Assembly: GCA_029781135.1 (NCBI GenBank) | Contig: JAKOXH010000016.1 | Coordinates: 1-64,000, forward strand | Reading direction: 5' to 3' | DNA from: Planctomycetota bacterium | Lineage (GTDB): Bacteria > Planctomycetota > Planctomycetia > Pirellulales > Lacipirellulaceae | DNA length: 64,000 nucleotides | In this document: piece by piece, positions 24,116-33,546 of the stretch | Position numbering within the stretch: the stretch's first letter is position 1 | Layout of the letters: each line of letters opens with the position of its first letter | Position numbers and translations under genes: made by a program | The notes under the pieces: generated by a model | Seen by the model: only the letters and a program-made list of their open reading frames with translations | Databases searched by the model: none | What the model was told of the DNA's origin: nothing

Positions 24116-26908
24116 TCAACGAGAACGCGGTTCCTGCACGAGCACGACCCAATCGATCTTCTGTGCGGATTCTTCGGCAGATCGTTTCGCCACGCGCTGG
24201 ATGGCACCCCAATAGGGCTTTCCACCGGTGAGTGCCTCGTCACGGTATTCGGTAAGCATACCACTATTTTCGGGCTTGGCCGGACTGGGGCTAGCAAGAA
24301 CTTCGTTAATCTGCCCTAACGTGCGGCTGCTGATCCACGGCGGCGGCTGACCTTCATGATACGCTGATTCGTCGCGTTGATGATGCAAGATGAGGCCCGG
24401 GCGCGTTTGCTTGTCGATGGTCGTCGTTCGCAAGTCGATGAGCACGACCTCCAAGCCCGGCGGCAAGTCCTTCTGTAGCACGTTGAATTCACCCAAGTCG
24501 ACGGCCATCGCCAGCACGCCGATGACCTGGCGGTCTTTGCCTTTGCGACCGTTTTCAATCGGTACAGAGAACGCCACTTTCAAATGGCCTGTCGAGGTGC
24601 TGCGGTACACGGCCGATAGATGCGGCGCCGTAATCGGCTGAATATCTTTCGTTTCCGCTGGCAGGTCGGCACCTTGACCGTGGAAATAATCTCGATGGGC
24701 GAAATTATCTCCCCGGCTGGTTTCGCTCTGGGGACTGCGCGCGACCTGCACCCCACGCCGGTCGTTGATGAACCAACTATCCGAGGCAGCCTTGGCGTCG
24801 TTGTTTGCTTTACGCGCGCCCAGCCAATTCTCGATGTGTTTCCATTGGGTGGGGTCTTCGGGCTTGCCGTTTAACTCGATTAACTGTTGTCGTAACTCTT
24901 CGTCGGTGGCTAGTTGGTTGAGAATATCGAATCGCCGGGAGATTTCGTTGGAGATTTCCTTGGCGGCAAAGTTGGCGGAAATCTGCAGCGTGTGCTGCCG
25001 AGCTTTGAGTTCTTCGGCTGCCGATTTGCTGCGGGCCGACGCTTGCCAAATGAGCCACCCAATTGCGGCGACGGCGAAGAGAGTGACAAACGCTATTGCC
25101 GCCCGTGAGAGCCTTTCTCGCGATATTCCACTCAGCGTCGGGGGCACACGCGAACTCGGGGCCGTGCGCGTTTGGGTATCGGAAAGCGCACTCTTGGCCA
25201 CGCGCGTTTCGGTTTTGGCCATGCCATGGGTGCGGGCCCGGGGCGAGGCGCCAACCGCACTGCGCACCAAAACGGTGAGCTTGTGGCCTTCGGCGAATGG
25301 TGCGAGTGCGGCCACGAGTTCCGCCGGCTCGGTGTAGCGGTCGGCGGGGTTCTTGGCAGTCATGCGGCGTAGCACGTCCCACAAAGCTCGCGGGATGGGT
25401 TCCGTGCGATCAATCGTCGGCAGTTGTTCGCGTTCATGGGCTTTCTCCGGCTTCAAATCCGATTCCAAAAACGGCGGTTTCCCGGCGAGCAGGTGATAGA
25501 GCGTGCAGCCGAGGCTGTAGATGTCGGCCCGGATATCCACGCTAGATGACTTCCACTGCTCGGGCGACATGTACATGGCCGTGCCCATCGCCCGGTTATC
25601 GAACACCGTGAGCCGCTGCTGGTCTTCACCAACTAGCAACGCAAGGCCGAGGTCAAGAATCTTCACAACCGCCGTCTCGGTCGCGGTTGATTGAGCTTTA
25701 GCAGTGCTGCCGGAGCTTCCCACACCGCTGCTGATCGGTTCGGTGCGGGCCAGTGTCAGCATGAGGTTGGAGGGCTTGATATCGCGATGCACCATGCCGT
25801 GTTCGTGGATATACGCCAAACCGCGAGCGGCCTGGCGGGCGATCTCGCAGGCATCGGCCACGTTCAACGGACCGTGACGCGCAACGAGTTCATCGGCGGC
25901 CAGGCCCTCGATGTACTCCATGACGAGGTAGTGTACTTCGTCGGTGGGGGCGGAGGAATCAATGGCCACGACGATATTGGGGTGCTCCAGCGCGCCCACC
26001 GCTTTGATCTCTTGGTAGAATCGCCGGATCACTTCGTGGTGGCCGGCGTCGACGAAGTGCTGCTTGATGACCTTTACGGCCCGCACGCGATTGAACTGCG
26101 AATGCCGCGCGCGATACACATCGCCCATGCCGCCGCTGCCGAGCCGCTGCTCGAGTTCGTAGTTGCCCAGTCGTAGCGGAACCACATCGGTCGACGGGCC
26201 GGATGGTGTTGGCATCGCCAGCGGCTTCGGAGGCGTCTTCTTGAGAGATTCGCGAAATGGCGGGGCACGAAAAGTCGTCAACCCCATGGTCGGTGGCAAC
26301 ACGGTCCATTGGCGGTCGAGCGACTCGCGCGGCTGCGGACGCAGCTTACGAGCCGGGCCGCCATCGTAGATCAGTTCGTAGACTTCGACCCGGCCAATTC
26401 CTTTAAGCTCGCGGCGGCCGTGGTTGTGGAACTTCACGCCGTCCATGCCGGCATCGTCCAACACGGCCACCACGCTCCGCGAAACCAAGATCTGTTCACC
26501 CGTGGCATAATCGTTGAGCCGGGCGGCGTAATCGACCTGTTTGCCAATGAAGTTAGCCGGGTCGTTCGGGTCGATCTGCGGGGCACCCAGATGCAGGCTG
26601 ATGCGCACCTCGACCCGACTCTTGCTGGGAGTCAGGATGGGGCGTTCGCGGTGCGAACGCTGGATATCGATTGCCCACCGGGTAGCCGAAATCGTATCGG
26701 AAAACACGAGAAAATGGCCGTCGCCGGCTGTGGAAACAACTCGCCCACCCAGACCGGCGAGCTGCTCTTCGATCCGCTGCCGATGGGGCGTGAGAATCTG
26801 CTCGATGAACGCCAGATCACGTTCCGAGTCGCTGTGGCCCGGCATCTCGCTCTTAAGTTCCACGGAGCGGACGATGTCAGTAAACAGGATGGTCTTCAAC
26901 TCGGCCAT
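24116..26908 (-). CDS. Cyclase-homology domain / Ser-Thr protein kinase / Cache receptor fusion
   Basis: The 930-residue protein has three parts. Residues 1-180 form a class III nucleotide-cyclase domain with both metal Asps (FTD, Asp11; GDG, Asp63) and VDYAARLNDYATGEQIL, where the usual Asn is Asp. Residues about 247-540 form a Hanks-type kinase with GSGGMG, Lys279 in VKV, HRDIKPSN (Asp376), a DLG in place of DFG (Asp419) and MSPEQW; catalysis looks possible. A membrane helix near 605-630 leads to an extracytoplasmic Cache-like sensor (RRFDILNQLATDEELR; SWFINDRRGVQVARSP; NFAHRDYFHG). It should sense a small ligand outside and signal inside by phosphorylation. Whether the cyclase domain makes cAMP is uncertain. 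Confidence 0.88.
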   Translation of the reverse strand: MAELKTILFTDIVRSVELKSEMPGHSDSERDLAFIEQILTPHRQRIEEQLAGLGGRVVSTAGDGHFLVFSDTISATRWAIDIQRSHRERPILTPSKSRVEVRISLHLGAPQIDPNDPANFIGKQVDYAARLNDYATGEQILVSRSVVAVLDDAGMDGVKFHNHGRRELKGIGRVEVYELIYDGGPARKLRPQPRESLDRQWTVLPPTMGLTTFRAPPFRESLKKTPPKPLAMPTPSGPSTDVVPLRLGNYELEQRLGSGGMGDVYRARHSQFNRVRAVKVIKQHFVDAGHHEVIRRFYQEIKAVGALEHPNIVVAIDSSAPTDEVHYLVMEYIEGLAADELVARHGPLNVADACEIARQAARGLAYIHEHGMVHRDIKPSNLMLTLARTEPISSGVGSSGSTAKAQSTATETAVVKILDLGLALLVGEDQQRLTVFDNRAMGTAMYMSPEQWKSSSVDIRADIYSLGCTLYHLLAGKPPFLESDLKPEKAHEREQLPTIDRTEPIPRALWDVLRRMTAKNPADRYTEPAELVAALAPFAEGHKLTVLVRSAVGASPRARTHGMAKTETRVAKSALSDTQTRTAPSSRVPPTLSGISRERLSRAAIAFVTLFAVAAIGWLIWQASARSKSAAEELKARQHTLQISANFAAKEISNEISRRFDILNQLATDEELRQQLIELNGKPEDPTQWKHIENWLGARKANNDAKAASDSWFINDRRGVQVARSPQSETSRGDNFAHRDYFHGQGADLPAETKDIQPITAPHLSAVYRSTSTGHLKVAFSVPIENGRKGKDRQVIGVLAMAVDLGEFNVLQKDLPPGLEVVLIDLRTTTIDKQTRPGLILHHQRDESAYHEGQPPPWISSRTLGQINEVLASPSPAKPENSGMLTEYRDEALTGGKPYWGAIQRVAKRSAEESAQKIDWVVLVQEPRSR

Positions 26909-27061
26909 ACGCCTTCATCATCCGGCGTTTTTTGCGTTCGTCAATTGCCTCCTGGCCAGCGCTGCGCGGCAATTCCCAGCGGACTCATTTCGCCGCGCCA
27001 CCGTTCGTTTAGCCGCGACGCGGAGGCTCGGCGCAGCGAAGCGTGCTTCCCCGCAGCGCAC

Positions 27062-27096
27062 AAAAAAAGCCCGTCTCACCAGCGATGAGACGGGCT
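27062..27096 (-). terminator. Strong rho-independent terminator for minus-strand transcription
   Basis: An 11-bp perfect stem (AGCCCGTCTCA with TGAGACGGGCT, loop of 7) is flanked on the left by seven As, which become a U tract in minus-strand RNA. Confidence 0.85.
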
Positions 27097-27475
27097 AAGT
27101 TTGCGTTTCCTCGATCATAACGGGCACCTCGGGGTTAATGGATACGACCTGCACGGCGGCTGGCCATTGCTTCGCATAGTCCTCGGCGATCATTTGCGCG
27201 ATTGCCCAACCGGGCGGCAGCGCTCGACATACATGCCTGCTCGTACTTGTTGGTCGCCCGGACCGAATCCGTAAAGGCAACCGCGCGACGAGATAACAGG
27301 GCGGGTCGAACAGGCTGATATTAGGTTCGCAAATTCGATTCACCCGAGGCCAGGCTCGCGTTGGCAATTTTCCGTGCCCATGAAGGAAAATGGTTAGGAC
27401 ACGAACCAACCCAAGACGGCTTTTGGCGGACCTCCTTTCGTAAAATTTGTGCGAGAGAGCATGGTCATCAACCAA
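27095..27475 (-). CDS. Doubtful small gene or gene remnant ending at the terminator
   Basis: The minus-strand frame ends inside the terminator stem at 27095. Its last 35 residues (WAIAQMIAEDYAKQWPAAV, then VVSINPEVPVMIEETQT) look protein-like, while the first 80 residues are low-quality and the only early start is TTG. An AGGAGGT sequence at 27430-27436 (minus strand) has no start codon at proper distance. I would treat it as a remnant or a misread start. No family is recognised. Confidence 0.25.
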   Translation of the reverse strand: MVDDHALSHKFYERRSAKSRLGLVRVLTIFLHGHGKLPTRAWPRVNRICEPNISLFDPPCYLVARLPLRIRSGRPTSTSRHVCRALPPGWAIAQMIAEDYAKQWPAAVQVVSINPEVPVMIEETQT

Positions 27476-28193
27476 CGACTACATGCTTATCAAATTGTTG
27501 CCGCGCGCCGCAAATGTATTTATGGAATTTTGACCGCCGCGCGAGAAATTTTTCGCGCACAAGTTCGCGTGGTAACAATCAGGGAAAGATTGCTTGCGAT
27601 CCACACACGGGATCGAGGTGCACTACCCAAGCATCAGAAGCTTTCGCGCGCCGATTAGCGTCGGCCGCCAGGCCGAATCAACCACCAAGCCGCACCTCCC
27701 GCCACGATCGCCCCCAGTTTTAGCTCGTGCTCCGCCGTTCGGGGCTTCCCGGTAGCGAAGAACAACGGCGTTTCGCCCCGATTCCGCGCCCGCATCCGCG
27801 CATTTCCGCCTGGAAAACCCCCGAAAACAGCCCGAGAGCGCTCCCTTCGCCCCATTTTTTGTTGCAGCGTTCCCATCCGTAGATACACTAAAAGATAAAG
27901 TAGCCGGATTATCGATGGCCGTTTCATGCACGCCGCCGGGCAGTTTCTGCTCGGGCGGTTGGTCGGGCGGCAGGCCATTTGACGACCGGCCACTCGGCCG
28001 CTGGATTTCCCCGGGGAATTCGCCGGCCGACTGCGGAACAGACATCGCTTAGAGCCAATTCGGCGCACGGACACGCGCGCCGGCAAAGTGTCGATTTCGC
28101 CCGGTGTTTGGCACACGCCGCGGCTTGGCGAGGCACTTCGCGGGGCGGGACACCCCACACAAGAAACATCGATCTGGCAACGGAGAAAACGGC

Positions 28194-29165
28194 ATGTTCG
28201 GAATTCGTCGAATCACGCGTGCGGCCGCAGTGCTGCTCGCCAGTATGGCAATTGCCTGGCAGGCGGGCGAGGCGCGCGGTCAAGCCATCGAGCTCAGCCT
28301 CAATGTGTTCTACAGCACGCCGACGAATGTCAACTCGGGCGGCGTGTGGGAATTGGTGGCCAAGGCCAGTAATTTTGGCCTGTCCGGCCTGGAAGCCAGA
28401 CTCATCAACATCAATACGGCGAATGATGTCGCGCCGACTGGGCTGGTGAATACCAGCGATAAGGCGGGATTCAACTTGTTTTACGATGTCCCCTTTTCCA
28501 ACTATCGGGGATTGATTTTTGGCCAGACGCCCATTTCGCCGCTGGCGACGGGCAAGGAGCAAGGCGCGTTTTACGGGGTGGGCCAATTAGCCAATGGCTC
28601 GCCGAATTACCCGGGAAAACCCGCGGGTTCCAACTTCGAGGGGCCGGTGATTGCTTCGCTCACGATGCCGCAGGGAATTCCGTGGGGCGCCCAGGATTCG
28701 TTTGGCGATCCGGCTTGGGCCTCGGCCGCGCGGTTGGCGGTGGGAGCGTTCGCGCCGGCCACGACGCCGGCGTTTGCCGCGGGCTCGAGTGGCAACGTGT
28801 TCTCAACGCTTGGCACCTCGGTGTCGTTCGGATCCTCGGTGGCGGCAACGGTCTCGACGATCGTGCGGACGAATTTCATGACGCCGCCCGATTTCAACCA
28901 CAATGGCGTCGTGGATGCGGCGGATTATGTGTTGTGGCGGCATACCGTGGGTCAGTCGGTCGTCCCCGGAACAGGGGCTGATAGCAACAATAACGGCACG
29001 ATCGATCAACCCGACTACGACATTTGGCGGGCCAACTTCGGCGTGGGCTCGGGTAGTGGTGCGGGCTTGCAGGCAAGTGCGGTTCCGGAACCAACGAGCG
29101 CGCTGTTGCTGACGGTCGTCGTGGTGTTTTCCTTGGCGGGTTTGCGGGTGCGAATCGGCTCTTAA
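28194..29165 (+). CDS. Exported PEP-CTERM protein with dockerin-type repeat pair
   Basis: Start ATG 28194 follows a GGAG site, and FGIRRITRAAAVLLASMAIAWQAGEARG then gives a signal peptide. Residues about 30-230 are a beta-rich domain of unknown function. DFNHNGVVDAADYVLWRHTVG and DSNNNGTIDQPDYDIWRANFG form a dockerin-like pair of EF-hand-type calcium loops. The end VPEPTSALLLTVVVVFSLAGLRVRIGS is a PEP-CTERM tail (VPEP, membrane helix, basic end), processed by exosortase for surface display. Exosortase is not in the window. It is one of a run of such genes to 35405. Confidence 0.85.
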   Translation: MFGIRRITRAAAVLLASMAIAWQAGEARGQAIELSLNVFYSTPTNVNSGGVWELVAKASNFGLSGLEARLININTANDVAPTGLVNTSDKAGFNLFYDVPFSNYRGLIFGQTPISPLATGKEQGAFYGVGQLANGSPNYPGKPAGSNFEGPVIASLTMPQGIPWGAQDSFGDPAWASAARLAVGAFAPATTPAFAAGSSGNVFSTLGTSVSFGSSVAATVSTIVRTNFMTPPDFNHNGVVDAADYVLWRHTVGQSVVPGTGADSNNNGTIDQPDYDIWRANFGVGSGSGAGLQASAVPEPTSALLLTVVVVFSLAGLRVRIGS

Positions 29166-29808
29166 TCGGCTCGGGGAACATGGTTGGAAATCGGGTTGCG
29201 GCGGAGTTTATGCAGCACATCAAGTAGGAACTGGAGTTCTTTGCCGTTTTGACAGTAGCTTTGCCGGATTTGGCAATTAGAATTGGAGGATAAGACGGTG
29301 AAATACCGCGATTTCTCCCGGGATTTTCGATATTTTCAACGACCTATGAAATTCTTGAGAAAAATCGAACAAAGAGGAAAGAAACTGCTTGACAGCCCTG
29401 TAGGCCCCGAGCATAATGCCCGATGGTAGCCGATATTTTCGTCGCGCTATTCGGGTTCGCCGTCGCGGCCGTTCGAGCTAAGCGGCAACCCGCAGCACTG
29501 GCGGTAAGAGGTTTTTCGAAACTCTCGACGGGGCCGCGGGGGCAGGAAACTAACGGAGTGCGTGACTCGGCAATTGGGATCGCCCGCTATCGCGTTCGTG
29601 AGATTCGGTAAGTTTCGTTTTTCGTGTTAAGTTTTTGTCGCGCTGCGGCGCGGGGAGTTTCGTTCGCTGTGTGAGAGAATGCCGGAAGCCAGTCGCGAGA
29701 TGTCACCTACCCCAACTTCTCGTAACTCGCAACCGACTTTTTCCAATGGCGAGGCTTAGCTCAGCAACTCTGATCTTTTTCTTTATCTAAGAGGGTGGAG
29801 AAACACTA
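29166..29808. other. Leader region holding a consensus promoter, no clear gene
   Basis: No gene is supported. A near-perfect sigma-70-type promoter lies at 29389-29417, which would give a leader of about 385 bases before the gene at 29809. The leader is GC-rich in its first half and pyrimidine-rich at its end. I could not match it to a known riboswitch. Confidence 0.6.
29389..29417 (+). promoter_or_regulatory. Consensus sigma-70-type promoter
   Basis: TTGACA (29389-29394), a 17-base spacer and CATAAT (29412-29417) match the housekeeping consensus in 11 of 12 positions. It faces the PEP-CTERM gene at 29809. Confidence 0.7.
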
Positions 29809-30690
29809 ATGTCCTGGAAGAGCTTAGTAACTGCAGGTTTGTTGTGTGTCCTGGCTTCGCCAGCGTTCGCCGTGCCTGCTGTGTCGGTCGTACCTGGCGG
29901 CACAGTAAGCAGCAATCGGCTTGATGCAAGCGGTAATTGGGTCTGGAACATCCAGATTTCCAATACGAATCCGGTTCCAACCGGCAGTTCGCCGTTGGCG
30001 GCCGAGCTCGGGTTTACGAGCAGTAATACGTTGGGTGGCGCGACCGTGCTGAATGGTGCGTCGAATTTCGATACGGCCAACCCGGGCAAGAAGATTTTCG
30101 GCTGGGAACCCAATTCGGCTTCTACCTCGAACCCGGCCGCAAATTCCGATGGTTTGCAAGTCAGCGTTGCCAACAAGCAGATTTTCGCCGCGTTGGGCAG
30201 CGTTGATTTCGCCACCGTTGGTCCCCATGACTTCATTCAAATCACAACGGCTGGTCCGAAGGTTGGTGCTTTGACCTCGACGGTGACGCTGTCGGGTGCC
30301 TACAGCGGCAAGGGTCGGATTGCTGAACTCACCGGTGCCACCACGTCGGCTAATTACGACACGATGGGCGGTTCGGTGACGTTCACGGCCAAGTCGGGTG
30401 ACGTCAATCTTGATGGCAATATTACCTCGGGTGACTTCGCCATTCTGCAGCAGAATTACGGCGGCAGCGGCAAGAAGTGGAATCAGGGCGACTTCAACGG
30501 CGATGGCAGCGTGACCTCCGGTGATTTCAGCGTCCTGCAGCAGAATTACGGCACGAGCTATCAAGTTGTTAGTGGCGGTTTCACGAACGCCGGCGTCGGT
30601 GCCGGTGGGGCCGTTCCGGAACCAGCCTCGATCTCACTTGTTGCACTGGCCGCGCTGGCTGGGTTAGGCCTGGTTTCGCGTAAGCGCTAA
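29809..30690 (+). CDS. Exported PEP-CTERM protein with dockerin-type repeat pair
   Basis: The 293-residue protein has a clean signal peptide (MSWKSLVTAGLLCVLASPAFA) and a GGTGGAG ribosome site. The body is rich in Ser, Thr, Asn and Gly, and probably beta-structured. GDVNLDGNITSGDFAILQQNYGG and GDFNGDGSVTSGDFSVLQQNYG are calcium-loop repeats of the dockerin type I kind. The tail VPEPASISLVALAALAGLGLVSRKR is PEP-CTERM. The strong promoter upstream and a stable hairpin downstream suggest an abundant surface protein. The function is unknown. Confidence 0.87.
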   Translation: MSWKSLVTAGLLCVLASPAFAVPAVSVVPGGTVSSNRLDASGNWVWNIQISNTNPVPTGSSPLAAELGFTSSNTLGGATVLNGASNFDTANPGKKIFGWEPNSASTSNPAANSDGLQVSVANKQIFAALGSVDFATVGPHDFIQITTAGPKVGALTSTVTLSGAYSGKGRIAELTGATTSANYDTMGGSVTFTAKSGDVNLDGNITSGDFAILQQNYGGSGKKWNQGDFNGDGSVTSGDFSVLQQNYGTSYQVVSGGFTNAGVGAGGAVPEPASISLVALAALAGLGLVSRKR

Positions 30691-30715
30691 TCGAGTTAAA
30701 GCATGAGAATGAGCC

Positions 30716-30747
30716 GCGACTAGCGGCTCGAATGAGCCGCTAGTCGC
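30716..30747. terminator. Stable stem-loop after the PEP-CTERM gene
   Basis: A perfect 14-bp stem (GCGACTAGCGGCTC and its complement) with a GAAT loop lies 26 bases after the stop codon. There is no T run, so it may stabilise or process the 3' end rather than terminate by itself. Confidence 0.6.
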
Positions 30748-30901
30748 AGGTTTGAGTTGAAGCTTCGTGGGAGTGTTTTGCTAATGCGTGAGTGTTAGTT
30801 GTGTTTGGATGGACGTATCCATTCGATCCACAAACAAATCAGACAGCAAGAAAGTTTCATTTCAAAAGGTTTAGTCCACTTCAATGATGAGGAATTTCTT
30901 T

Positions 30902-31540
30902 ATGATTCAGAAATTTACTTTTAGCGTTTGCGCCGTTCTATTGTGCTGCAGCCTTGCTGCGGCTGGTACCGTGACCGTAACTCTCGATCTGACGACGGCT
31001 GGTCAATTCAAGATCCTCGCCCAAGACAGCACGGGCGACAATGCCGGTATTGCAAGTTACGGCTTCGTATTGCAAGGACCAGTCACCGGCGTCGATAATG
31101 CGACTATTAACACGGCTGCGGCGAATGGCCCCGGCGGTATCGGCTCTGCTGGTTTCACACTCCTTCGCTCACCCGATTCGGACTTGACTCAGGTTGCCGG
31201 TAGCCAGGATACGATTAGCGGCCCCAACATGATTTACGGTTTCGGCCAGACCGCCAGTAGCTTGAGTGCCAAGGGTATCACTTCTTTCATCAATCCGGTT
31301 GAAGGTGATAACTGGTCCGTCCCGGCCGTGATTGCGACGGGTACCTATAATGCTGCTCAGGGCAAAGTTAGCATTAATCAGACTGCTTTCGATACGTTCG
31401 TCAACATTTTCACGAGCAGCACTGGTAAGGGTGTGGAAGGTGCACAGTTGTCGTTCGTCACCGTCGAAATCCCTGAACCGGCAACTATCGGTTTGCTCGG
31501 TTTGGCTCTCGTCGGTGGCTTGGGCCTTCGCCGTCGCTAA
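30902..31540 (+). CDS. Exported PEP-CTERM protein without dockerin repeats
   Basis: ATG 30902 is chosen because GAGGAA lies eight bases upstream; ATGs at 30884 and 30887 lack such a site. The 212-residue product has a signal peptide (MIQKFTFSVCAVLLCCSLAAAG), a beta-rich body (TVTVTLDLTTAGQFKILAQDS and on) and a PEP-CTERM tail IPEPATIGLLGLALVGGLGLRRR. No enzymatic motif is seen. Its 3' end and the following 60 bases resemble the 3' end of the gene at 32103-33512, indicating a duplicated cassette. Confidence 0.85.
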   Translation: MIQKFTFSVCAVLLCCSLAAAGTVTVTLDLTTAGQFKILAQDSTGDNAGIASYGFVLQGPVTGVDNATINTAAANGPGGIGSAGFTLLRSPDSDLTQVAGSQDTISGPNMIYGFGQTASSLSAKGITSFINPVEGDNWSVPAVIATGTYNAAQGKVSINQTAFDTFVNIFTSSTGKGVEGAQLSFVTVEIPEPATIGLLGLALVGGLGLRRR

Positions 31541-32102
31541 GCTTTTCCGTTCAGGACAGTTTGAAACCCGGAAAGGGCCCTGGATTCGTTCAGGGCCCTT
31601 TTCTTTTGCGCTTGTGTTGCATCGGTTGACGGGGGAAATAGTCTAGCATGCTCACTGACGTAGAAAGAAGTGTGCAGGGACGTAATGTATGCGCGCTGAT
31701 TTGATACGTCGAGCACGGGCGATTCTCTAACCGAACAGTGTATAGAAGTACCGAAGTTATCTAGTCTACGTGATTTAGCGTGAGCGTGGGTGTCGAACGA
31801 GATGGAACAGTAGTTGCTCATCGTTCTGCTGACCCAGGATTTCTTGTTTATCCTGTTTATCACTCATTTACTCGGTTGTTCCATCGCGCTTTAAGAACAG
31901 GCGTTGCTGCCGGCGTAAGCGATTCGTGGCCCAGGACGTGTGCGACGTCTTTCCGTCGGTTTAATGCATAGTGATCGGAATCACAGAAATGCATATGGCG
32001 CGCCTAGCAACCGTTGTTTTAGAAAGCCAGTTACAACTCAATTGGGGCATAATCGTCGCGCACATAGGACGCTGACTTCGTTTTCAAGAAGGAGGTTCCA
32101 AA
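31541..32102. other. Intergenic stretch between two PEP-CTERM genes
   Basis: Apart from the terminator at its start I see no gene. It is markedly more A/T-rich than the rest of the window. An AAGGAGG ribosome site at about 32089-32095 serves the next gene. A CATAAT at about 32050 could be a -10 box, but no matching -35 is present. Confidence 0.5.
31573..31611 (+). terminator. Rho-independent terminator
   Basis: The stem AAGGGCCCTG / CAGGGCCCTT with an 8-base loop is followed by TTCTTTT, 33 bases after the PEP-CTERM stop codon. Confidence 0.85.
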
Positions 32103-33512
32103 TTGAAGTGGTTAGTATTGCCAGTATTGGGGATAGCATTGGTGTCGTTGGCGAGCACTTCCGTTCAAGCAATTGTGACTAGCGACTTCACGGGTTCACA
32201 TATGTTGGCTGTCGGAAATCCGCTGGGTGATGCTGTTGGCTTGGTATCATTACAATCGAACCAAGTTCCCGCAACATGTTCTTGTTCTCTTCTCGCCGAT
32301 GGTAAGCATATCTTGACAGCCGGGCACTGTTTCAATGGCAGTCCAACGGGGATTAGTGGGGCCGCGACATGGGAGACAACAAACGGTGACGTCACAATTG
32401 GCGTTACGCAGTTTGTGCCTCATCCGGCATTTGTTAACGCTGTGAACGGCTCAATACCTACACTACATTTTTTGGTAGGCCATGATTTGGGGATAGGAGT
32501 TCTCGCGAATGAGGCACCGGCGGCGATTCCACGTCTTGACATTTTCCGTTCAACTGATGGCTCTGAAATTGGAGTGCCATTTGCACGGATTGGGTATGGT
32601 AGGCAGGGTATTGGTTCTGAAGGTTTTAACATCCAGGTCGCACCTGATTTGGAGAAAAGAGGTGCGTTTAATAATTGGGAAACGGAATGGCAGCAGGTTC
32701 CGGAATTGGCGTCACGCGTTCCAATTAACTCACCGTTGCTGTTATATGATTTTGACAGCGGTTCACAGGAAAACAACGTGTTTGGCTCACTGGGTTACGG
32801 AGCCCACGAGGTGATGGCTGCACCCGGTGACTCTGGAAGTCCCAACATCATCTCCAGTAGCCTCGGCATGCGGATCGCAGGCGTCACTTCTGGTGCCTAT
32901 GATAGTTCTGCAATTGGACTCGCCTCAAAAGATGCGAAAGCTTTTGACGGTATTCGGGGGCTGTCGTCTTGGGGTGATGTTGGCTTGGACACACGGGTTT
33001 CATCGCCGCTAAACCAGCATTTTATCGATCTTTACATTGCAGAAGGACGGATACTTGGTGATATTGACCTCTCGGGCCAAGTCACAACGGTCGATGTCCA
33101 TGTCTTGCAGCAAATTATCCGTAACGGGCAAGGCGTTGGACAAAGCTGGCTCGACTTAAATCTGGATGGGAGCCTTAACGTTAAAGATACTGACGATCTC
33201 GTACGAATTCTGCTTAGAAGCGAATATGGTGACGTTAATTACGATCACAGAGTGAACCAAACGGACGTCGATATTCTTGCTTTGCATATCGGAGCGACTG
33301 GTGTCGGATGGGCGGAGGGTGATTTGGATGGGGATGGTGCCGTAACTGGTTCTGATTTGAGTATTCTTGCAGCGCACTTTGGCTTTGAGCCAGATGACAA
33401 TTTTGAATTCGCGCATTACAATATGTTTCAATTCGACATAGTTCCCGAACCGGCAACCTCTGGCTTGATGGCTTTAGCAATTGCCGCTGGCTTCGGCATT
33501 CGCCGTCGCTAG
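32103..33512 (+). CDS. Secreted trypsin-like serine protease with dockerin repeats and PEP-CTERM
   Basis: TTG 32103 is the start because AAGGAGG sits seven bases upstream and a signal peptide follows (MKWLVLPVLGIALVSLASTSVQA). The chymotrypsin-fold triad is visible: LTAGHC (His about 75), HDLGIGVL (Asp about 127), APGDSGSP (Ser about 243). Then come four dockerin-like calcium loops in two pairs (DIDLSGQVTTVDVHVLQ; DLNLDGSLNVKDTDDLV; DVNYDHRVNQTDVDILA; DLDGDGAVTGSDLSIL) and a PEP-CTERM tail VPEPATSGLMALAIAAGFGIRRR. It should act outside the cell, anchored through exosortase processing. The lower GC of the gene suggests acquisition or relaxed codon use. Confidence 0.88.
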   Translation: MKWLVLPVLGIALVSLASTSVQAIVTSDFTGSHMLAVGNPLGDAVGLVSLQSNQVPATCSCSLLADGKHILTAGHCFNGSPTGISGAATWETTNGDVTIGVTQFVPHPAFVNAVNGSIPTLHFLVGHDLGIGVLANEAPAAIPRLDIFRSTDGSEIGVPFARIGYGRQGIGSEGFNIQVAPDLEKRGAFNNWETEWQQVPELASRVPINSPLLLYDFDSGSQENNVFGSLGYGAHEVMAAPGDSGSPNIISSSLGMRIAGVTSGAYDSSAIGLASKDAKAFDGIRGLSSWGDVGLDTRVSSPLNQHFIDLYIAEGRILGDIDLSGQVTTVDVHVLQQIIRNGQGVGQSWLDLNLDGSLNVKDTDDLVRILLRSEYGDVNYDHRVNQTDVDILALHIGATGVGWAEGDLDGDGAVTGSDLSILAAHFGFEPDDNFEFAHYNMFQFDIVPEPATSGLMALAIAAGFGIRRR

Positions 33513-33546
33513 GCGTTATCGTTCAGGACAGTTTGAAACCCCGAAG

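Larger units (their letters stand above)
26909..28193. other. Long gene-poor stretch with a minus-strand terminator
   Basis: No convincing gene is seen in most of it. The only sharp signal is a terminator at 27062-27096 oriented for minus-strand transcription. Minus-strand open frames at 27095-27475 and 27655-28158 lack start signals and family features. Codon-like composition over 27100-27200 on the minus strand suggests a small gene or a gene remnant there. Confidence 0.5.

Noticed and set aside
27655-28158. 167-codon minus-strand open frame
   Set aside because: It has Arg/Pro/Gly-rich residues of random character, no ribosome site, and its 5' end overlaps the leader of the PEP-CTERM gene. 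Kept only as a remark in the gap entry.
29423-29611. 62-codon plus-strand frame right after the promoter
   Set aside because: The start would be at the transcription start with no ribosome site; the sequence has no family features. A small leader peptide cannot be fully excluded.
29424-29808. Cobalamin or other known riboswitch in the leader
   Set aside because: A CACTGG string and GC-rich pairs caught the eye, but the ordered conserved elements of the cobalamin class are not present.
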